A stretch of 64,000 nt of DNA from Desulfovibrionaceae bacterium (GTDB taxonomy: Bacteria; Desulfobacterota; Desulfovibrionia; Desulfovibrionales; Desulfovibrionaceae). Position numbers and translations under genes: made by a program. Under the pieces are notes generated by a model. That model did not search any database. It had not been told where the DNA came from and was given only the letters and a program-made list of their open reading frames with translations. The stretch is from NCBI GenBank assembly GCA_009783025.1, contig WRHY01000005.1, forward strand, positions 76,562 to 140,561, in the 5' to 3' direction. Within the stretch, counting starts at the first letter, position 1, and each line of letters begins with the position of its first letter. Shown in pieces: positions 59,386-64,000 of this stretch.

Positions 59386-60579
59386 ATGCGAATCACAGAT
59401 CAGGAGCTTCTCGAATGTGCGCTTGACCTTGAATCTCCACGCATTGAGCGAACCATTTCAACCAAAAAAGAAGAAAAATTTGGTGAAGCCATTTGTGCCT
59501 TCGCCAATGACATGCCCGGTGACGGCAAGCCCGGCTATCTCCTGATTGGGGTGGCGAACAACGGTTCGGTTTCAGGCGTACAAGTGACTGATGATCTGCT
59601 TTTGATGCTCACGGCATTCAGAAACGACGGGAGCATTCTTCCCACACCGTCTCTCCAGGTAGAAAGACGTCGACTTGAAGGGAAGGATATTGCTGTTGTG
59701 GAAGTCATTCCCAGCATGTTCCCCCCGGTCCGGTATAAAGGCACTGTGTGGATCCGTACCGGCCCAAGCCGCAGCAAGGCAACAGAGCAAGATGAGCGTA
59801 TTCTGACCGAACGGCGCATCGCTCACGCTACTACCTTTGATGCGCGGCCTTGCCCCGATGCCACAATTGAAGATTTAAGCATTCGGGAGTTTACGCAATA
59901 TCGTGAACAAGCCGTGGCTCCGGAAATTATTGATGAAAATCACAGACGTCAGGAAGATCAACTTGCCTCGCTACGTCTTTATAACAGCAAAAATGGGTGT
60001 CCCACATACGCGGGGTTGTTGCTCCTCTCCCCGGAGCCCCGGCAATGGCTGCCGGGAGCCTATATGCAGTATCTGCGGTTCAGCGGCACGAGACTTGACG
60101 AAGCGCCTGTTGACGAGAAGGAAATAGGGGGCAATCTGTCAACAATGCTGCGGGTGCTTGATGAAATTCTGATCGTAAATTTGCGGCAAACCCCAATACC
60201 GGTATCCCCATTACGGGAAGAGACGATGACTGAGTATCCGGCTGTGGCGTTGCGGGAGTATTTAATGAACGCAGTAATGCACCGGAACTACGAAAGTACG
60301 CAGCCTATCCGGTTTTATTGGTTCGCCGATAGAATCGAAATCCAAAATCCCGGTGGATTATTTGCGGAAGCCAGAACCGACTTTCCCCGCAATAACGCGT
60401 ATCGTAATCCGGTAATAGCGGAGATTCTCAAAAATTTGGGCTATGTCAACCGATATGGCTACGGAATAGCCAGGGCGGAAAAATCCTTGCGGGAGAACGG
60501 AAACCCTGAGCCGGTCTATTATAAGGATACTCAGGATGTCTTCGGAGTGACTATATGCAGAGCCACACAAAATTCTTAA
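59386..60579 (+). CDS. AlbA_2 (Schlafen-like) domain ATP-binding protein, 397 aa
   Basis: N-terminal AlbA_2 domain (residues 10-140: KKEEKFGEAICAFANDMPG, GYLLIGVANNGSVSGVQV, VRYKGTVWIRTGPS), then a C-terminal HATPase-like region (REYLMNAVMHRNYEST, PGGLFAEART, NRYGYGIARAEK). Many such proteins occur in defence or regulatory clusters. AAGGAAGG precedes the ATG. The end overlaps the ParA-type gene by 25 bases. Confidence 0.85.
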   Translation: MRITDQELLECALDLESPRIERTISTKKEEKFGEAICAFANDMPGDGKPGYLLIGVANNGSVSGVQVTDDLLLMLTAFRNDGSILPTPSLQVERRRLEGKDIAVVEVIPSMFPPVRYKGTVWIRTGPSRSKATEQDERILTERRIAHATTFDARPCPDATIEDLSIREFTQYREQAVAPEIIDENHRRQEDQLASLRLYNSKNGCPTYAGLLLLSPEPRQWLPGAYMQYLRFSGTRLDEAPVDEKEIGGNLSTMLRVLDEILIVNLRQTPIPVSPLREETMTEYPAVALREYLMNAVMHRNYESTQPIRFYWFADRIEIQNPGGLFAEARTDFPRNNAYRNPVIAEILKNLGYVNRYGYGIARAEKSLRENGNPEPVYYKDTQDVFGVTICRATQNS

Positions 60580-61547
60580 CCTTGTTTAATAACAAGGGAG
60601 GGGTTGGAAAAACATCTCTCGTCTATCATCTTGCCTGGATGTTCAGGCAAAGGGGGATTTCTGTTCTCGCCGCGGATCTTGATCCGCAATGCAACCTGAC
60701 CTCCGCTTTTCTTACTGATGAGCAAACAGATGCATTGCCGGACGGCTCTACAATATACGAGGCGATTTCGCCATTGCTGAATGGCGTGGGAGACGTTGTT
60801 GTCCCCCCTCCGATTAAAATTCGGCGAGGACTCAACCTTGTTCCCGGGGATCTGTCACTTTCTCTTGCGGAAGACGAGTTCAGCCTGTCGTGGGCTCGGG
60901 CAGGCAATGGCGGCGAGAGAGACTTCCGTGTTCTTTCCTGCCTTTACCGTGTGTTGCGTAAATGCGCGGAAAATTCAGGTTCTGATCTCGTCCTCATTGA
61001 TGTGGGACCCAACCTTGGCGCCTTGAACAGGGTCGCCATCATTGCCAGCGATTATGTTATTACCCCGCTGGCGCCCGATAGGTACTCTCTCCAGGGCCTG
61101 GCGAACCTTGGCCCTACCCTGCGCAAATGGCGTAAGGCATGGAGAAAATATATGGAAGAAAATCCATTGCCCACACTTGAGTTGCCCAAAGGAGGCATGG
61201 ACCCCATTGGGTACATTGTTATGCAACATTCAGAAAGGGCTGGTCGGCCTACCAAGTCTTACCATAAGTGGATCGATAGGATCCCTGAAGTTTTTCATAA
61301 AGAAGTTTTGGAAGGCGCCGCAGTCGGTTTGACGATCGACGATGATGAATACTGCATCGCCCAGATTAAGCATTATCGTAGCCTCATGCCCATGGCCATG
61401 GAAGCGAGAAAACCGATCTTCAGTCTTACCGCTGCCGATGGCGCCTTCGGCTCGCACGCTGAAGCCGTTGAAAATTGTAGGAAAGCTTTTTCACGCCTGG
61501 TGGCGTTGCTTGAGGAACGTCTCGGGTTAAGCAATGGGGAAGATTAG
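60555..61547 (+). CDS. ParA/MinD-like ATPase, 330 aa
   Basis: Deviant Walker A FNNKGGVGKTSLVYHLA, Walker A' DLDPQCNLTSAFL, and VLIDVGPNLGALNRVAI (Walker B region), followed by TPLAPDRYSLQGL. A long C-terminal part (YIVMQHSERAGRPTKS) is unlike plasmid ParA. No parB or centromere is visible, so plasmid partition is unlikely; paired with the AlbA_2 gene it may form a two-gene defence or conflict unit. Confidence 0.85.
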   Translation: MQSHTKFLTLFNNKGGVGKTSLVYHLAWMFRQRGISVLAADLDPQCNLTSAFLTDEQTDALPDGSTIYEAISPLLNGVGDVVVPPPIKIRRGLNLVPGDLSLSLAEDEFSLSWARAGNGGERDFRVLSCLYRVLRKCAENSGSDLVLIDVGPNLGALNRVAIIASDYVITPLAPDRYSLQGLANLGPTLRKWRKAWRKYMEENPLPTLELPKGGMDPIGYIVMQHSERAGRPTKSYHKWIDRIPEVFHKEVLEGAAVGLTIDDDEYCIAQIKHYRSLMPMAMEARKPIFSLTAADGAFGSHAEAVENCRKAFSRLVALLEERLGLSNGED

Positions 61548-61708
61548 GCTCCGCCCCTGAGTTGGCTATAGCAAGCAGCAAGCCTTCCCCTCCAAGTTCT
61601 CAGTCTGAGGAATTTATACTGGACGAAAGCAAGCTGTTGTTTATATATTAGGCCCAATTGTCTATTGACCGGCTTATTGTCCGACCTTGTAACGCTAAGG
61701 AGAGCATA

Positions 61709-62284
61709 ATGAAATCACTGAAGGGCACACAGACGGAAAAAAATATCATGATCGCTTTTGCCGGTGAATCCCAAGCCCGCAATCGCTATACCTTTTTTTC
61801 CAGCGCCGCGAAAAATGAAGGATTCATGCAGATTTCCTACATTTTTGCGGAAACGGCCGATCAGGAAAAAGAACATGCCAAGCGCCTGTTCAAATTCCTT
61901 GAAGGCGGCGACGTGGAAATCACAGCGGCTTTCCCGGCCGGCATCATCACGGATACGCAAACCAACCTGATTAATTCGGCTTCCGGCGAACACCATGAAT
62001 ATACGGAAATGTATCCGCAATTCGCCGCCATCGCGGACAAGGAAGGATTCCCCGAAGTCGCATCCGCCATGCGCGCCATTGCCGTGGCCGAAGAATTCCA
62101 CGAGCGCCGTTTTCTCGACTTTGCCCGCAACATCAAGGAAGGCCGCGTTTTCTCCCGCGCCGAAAAAGTAAAATGGCGCTGCCGGAACTGCGGCTATACC
62201 CATGAAGGCACGAGCGCTGTCACTCTGTGCCCCGCCTGCGCCCACCCGCAGGCGCATTTTGAATTGCTGGGCATGAACTGGTAG
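61709..62284 (+). CDS. Rubrerythrin
   Basis: Non-haem di-iron peroxidase of anaerobes. Ferritin-like domain with two E-x-x-H sites (ETADQEKEHAKRLF and AEEFHERRFLDFA) and C-terminal rubredoxin-like knuckles (WRCRNCGYTHEG, TLCPACAHPQAHFELL). 191 aa. ATG 61709 has AAGGAG upstream; a weak TTGACC-17-TGTAAC promoter lies before it. The final Trp-stop is at the border of palindromic element copy H (TAG inside the repeat). Confidence 0.93.
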   Translation: MKSLKGTQTEKNIMIAFAGESQARNRYTFFSSAAKNEGFMQISYIFAETADQEKEHAKRLFKFLEGGDVEITAAFPAGIITDTQTNLINSASGEHHEYTEMYPQFAAIADKEGFPEVASAMRAIAVAEEFHERRFLDFARNIKEGRVFSRAEKVKWRCRNCGYTHEGTSAVTLCPACAHPQAHFELLGMNW

Positions 62285-62480
62285 TGCCCCAGTTTGGCGC
62301 GATACTTCGTCAGGCTTGTTTGCGCTCCGGGGGCAGGGCCGAAGAACTCAGCCCCCATCGCGCAAAGCTGCGCCTTCCTTGTCAAAGCAGTCAATGGCGC
62401 TCATTGCTGTCTTCGCTGTCTCGCCTTTCCTCTCCTTTGTGGGGCGGCAAAGCACAGCGCACCCAAACTGAGACACTACC
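62280..62480. repeat. Palindromic mobile element, copy H (long form, 201 bp)
   Basis: Ends GGTAGTGCCCCAGTTTGG and CCAAACTGAGACACTACC. Provides the rubrerythrin stop. Between rubrerythrin and the response regulator; no gene within 62285-62616. Confidence 0.85.
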
Positions 62481-62616
62481 TGCCGTAATGTCCTATTGCC
62501 AAAGAGCAAATTAATCCTTATGTAAGAGCGATCTGCTTCCGTAAAAGGACGCACTGTGTTTTTGGGGGCGCTTTCTTTGTCCGGCGGGCAAAAAGTTGTT
62601 TTGTATAAGGACCGTT

Positions 62617-63714
62617 ATGGAAGAAGCCACGACCAAGCCGACGATCCTCGTTGTCGATGATACGCCGGATAATATCACTCTGCTGTGTTCGCTGCTTGGT
62701 GATCTCTACAGAAATAAAATCGCCACCAGCGGGGAAAAAGCGCTCAAAATTGCTCGGGCCGAGCCGCACCCGGATCTTATCCTGCTGGATATCATGATGC
62801 CGGAGATGGACGGGTATGAGGTCTGCCGGCAACTGAAGGCCGACCCGGCAACGCGGGACATCCCGGTCATCTTTCTGACCGCGAAAACGCAGGAAGGCGA
62901 TGAAACAAAAGGCTTCGAACTCGGCGCGGTGGATTACATCACCAAACCCATAGTGCCGCCGATTCTCATGGCCCGGGTGCATACCCACCTTGCCCTGGGA
63001 GACGCCCGTAAATTCCTTGAAATGCAGAATGACGTGCTCGAGCAACAGGTCATGGCGCGCACGCGGCAGCTCGCGGCCCTGCAGGACGCCATTATCATCG
63101 CTATGGCCTCGCTTGCGGAAACACGCGACAACGATACCGGACACCATATCCGCAGAACGCAGCACTACGTGCGCGAACTGGCGCTCTGCCTGCAAAGCAG
63201 GGACAAGTACCACGCGGAACTGACCGACGAAAATATCGAAACCCTGTACAAAACAGCGCCCTTGCACGATATCGGCAAGGTCGGCGTGCCGGATCGCATT
63301 CTGCTCAAACCCGGCCGGTTGACGCCCGAAGAATTTGAAGAAATGAAACTGCATACCATTCACGGGCGCGATGCCATCATTGCCGCGGAAAAATCCATGG
63401 AAGCCCCGGAGAGCTTTCTGCTCACGGCGCGTGATATCGCATGCTCCCATCATGAAAAGTGGGACGGCTCCGGCTATCCGGAAGGCCTGGCCGGAGAGGG
63501 CATTCCGTTGCCCGCGCGACTGATGGCCATTGCCGACGTCTATGACGCGCTGATTACCAAGCGCGTATACAAGGACGCCATGCCGCATGAAGAAGCGGTG
63601 AAGATTATAGAATCCGGCTCGGGGAGCCACTTCGATCCGGAAGTGGTGGCCGCCTTTAGTCTGGTGAAAGACAAGTTTGCCTCTATTGCCGAGCATTTTA
63701 GCGAAGAAGAATAG
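62617..63714 (+). CDS. Response regulator with HD-GYP domain (cyclic di-GMP phosphodiesterase)
   Basis: Receiver at residues 8-125 (ILVVDDTPDNI; phosphorylated Asp in LILLDIMMPEMDGYE; T and K in FLTAK, YITKP), then HD-GYP (LHDIGKVGVPDRILLKPGRLT, HHEKWDGSGYPEGLAGEGIPL) hydrolysing cyclic di-GMP. 365 aa. ATG 62617. Not next to a kinase gene; the hybrid kinase 5 kb upstream could be its partner. Confidence 0.93.
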   Translation: MEEATTKPTILVVDDTPDNITLLCSLLGDLYRNKIATSGEKALKIARAEPHPDLILLDIMMPEMDGYEVCRQLKADPATRDIPVIFLTAKTQEGDETKGFELGAVDYITKPIVPPILMARVHTHLALGDARKFLEMQNDVLEQQVMARTRQLAALQDAIIIAMASLAETRDNDTGHHIRRTQHYVRELALCLQSRDKYHAELTDENIETLYKTAPLHDIGKVGVPDRILLKPGRLTPEEFEEMKLHTIHGRDAIIAAEKSMEAPESFLLTARDIACSHHEKWDGSGYPEGLAGEGIPLPARLMAIADVYDALITKRVYKDAMPHEEAVKIIESGSGSHFDPEVVAAFSLVKDKFASIAEHFSEEE

Positions 63715-63754
63715 GGGCTGTCTCCCAATTTTTCAAAAAAATTGAAAAAAGTGC

Positions 63755-63783
63755 TTGACTCGATCTTTGATCTAAAGCATAGT
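63755..63783 (+). promoter_or_regulatory. Strong promoter of the downstream rRNA operon
   Basis: TTGACT (63755-63760), 17 bp, CATAGT (63778-63783), preceded by an A-rich stretch (TTTTTCAAAAAAATTGAAAA) like an UP element. No reading frame follows. Confidence 0.7.
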
Positions 63784-63789
63784 TCTTTT

Positions 63790-64000
63790 CCCGCATGACA
63801 AAGGAGTCCTTCTCATGCGAGAATGCCGTGTCCGGGACATGGTTTCCCGGCAGGCCTCAATGCCACGAACGTGGCATTTCGGTTCTTTGACAAGTAAAGA
63901 GTGAGTGGAACAGAACTTGAGATTCAGCTAGAAGTTGATCTGTTTTCCTGCATCAATGCCCAGCATTAATGCTTCAGCATTGTCTCACAGGAAAACCAAG
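63790..64000 (+). ncRNA. Probable leader of an rRNA operon, cut by the window end
   Basis: Contains a hairpin AATGCCAC/GTGGCATT (63859-63878) followed by GTTCTTTGACA (63882-63892), which resembles the boxA antitermination site before 16S rRNA. The 16S gene would start beyond base 64000. Inferred from leader pattern only. Confidence 0.6.

Noticed and set aside
60555..61547. Plasmid partition locus (parA)
   Set aside because: No parB, no centromere repeats and no replication gene nearby; the partner is an AlbA_2 protein.
1..64000. CRISPR array
   Set aside because: The repeats here are dispersed palindromes or a gene triplication; no regularly spaced short repeats with unique spacers occur.

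Overview
This 64 kb window comes from a GC-rich Gram-negative chromosome. I read it as a Desulfovibrio-type sulfate reducer. The grounds are gene content and neighbourhood: a rubrerythrin, a partial PTS of the mannose type (IID, HPr, enzyme I) running into smpB after yraN-rsmI, small CI-type repressors, and GC-rich intergenic hairpins. The assignment is inference; no 16S sequence is inside the window, although the last 250 bases look like the leader of an rRNA operon.

Layout. 1-12.8 kb: end of an RraA-like gene, two unknown genes, a DHA2-type drug exporter, a CI-like regulator, and a leftward RND efflux locus. In that locus one RND pump and its outer-membrane factor form a single 1539-codon reading frame, followed by the adaptor and a second RND pump. 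13-16.4 kb: a toxin-antitoxin island (brnT/brnA, two phage-type regulators, PIN/RHH pair), queC, and the first copy of a small-peptide module that I interpret as a new type I toxin-antitoxin family. 16.4-42 kb: a leftward podovirus-type prophage with a BPP-1-like morphogenesis set (replication genes, lysozyme, holin, small and large terminase, portal, Bbp19-like protein, scaffold, large virion protein with a zeta-toxin-like end, major capsid, Bbp16-like cement, tail tubular A and B, virion core, collar-domain fibre), interrupted by accessory secreted proteins. No integrase is visible. Copies of the type I module lie on both sides of it, pointing inward. 42-48 kb: two copies of the module, topA, a nitroreductase, and an RHS protein with a small membrane partner. 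48-64 kb, rightward: yraN-rsmI-PTS IID-HPr-enzyme I-smpB, a DUF3825 gene, a hybrid histidine kinase operon with a glycosyltransferase, an AlbA_2/Schlafen-like plus ParA pair, rubrerythrin, an HD-GYP response regulator, and the rrn leader.

Two features stand out. (1) Three copies of a convergent RNA pair: a 25-27-residue hydrophobic peptide mRNA whose Shine-Dalgarno lies in a hairpin, facing a short antisense RNA with its own 17-bp-spaced promoter. (2) Eight copies of a mobile palindromic element (126-127 bp core, about 200 bp long form) with 20-bp terminal inverted repeats. One copy lies in frame inside the outer-membrane-factor domain, flanked by an 8-bp direct repeat; several supply the stop codon of the gene beside them; one carries a second, smaller structured element that also occurs in frame in a phage gene.
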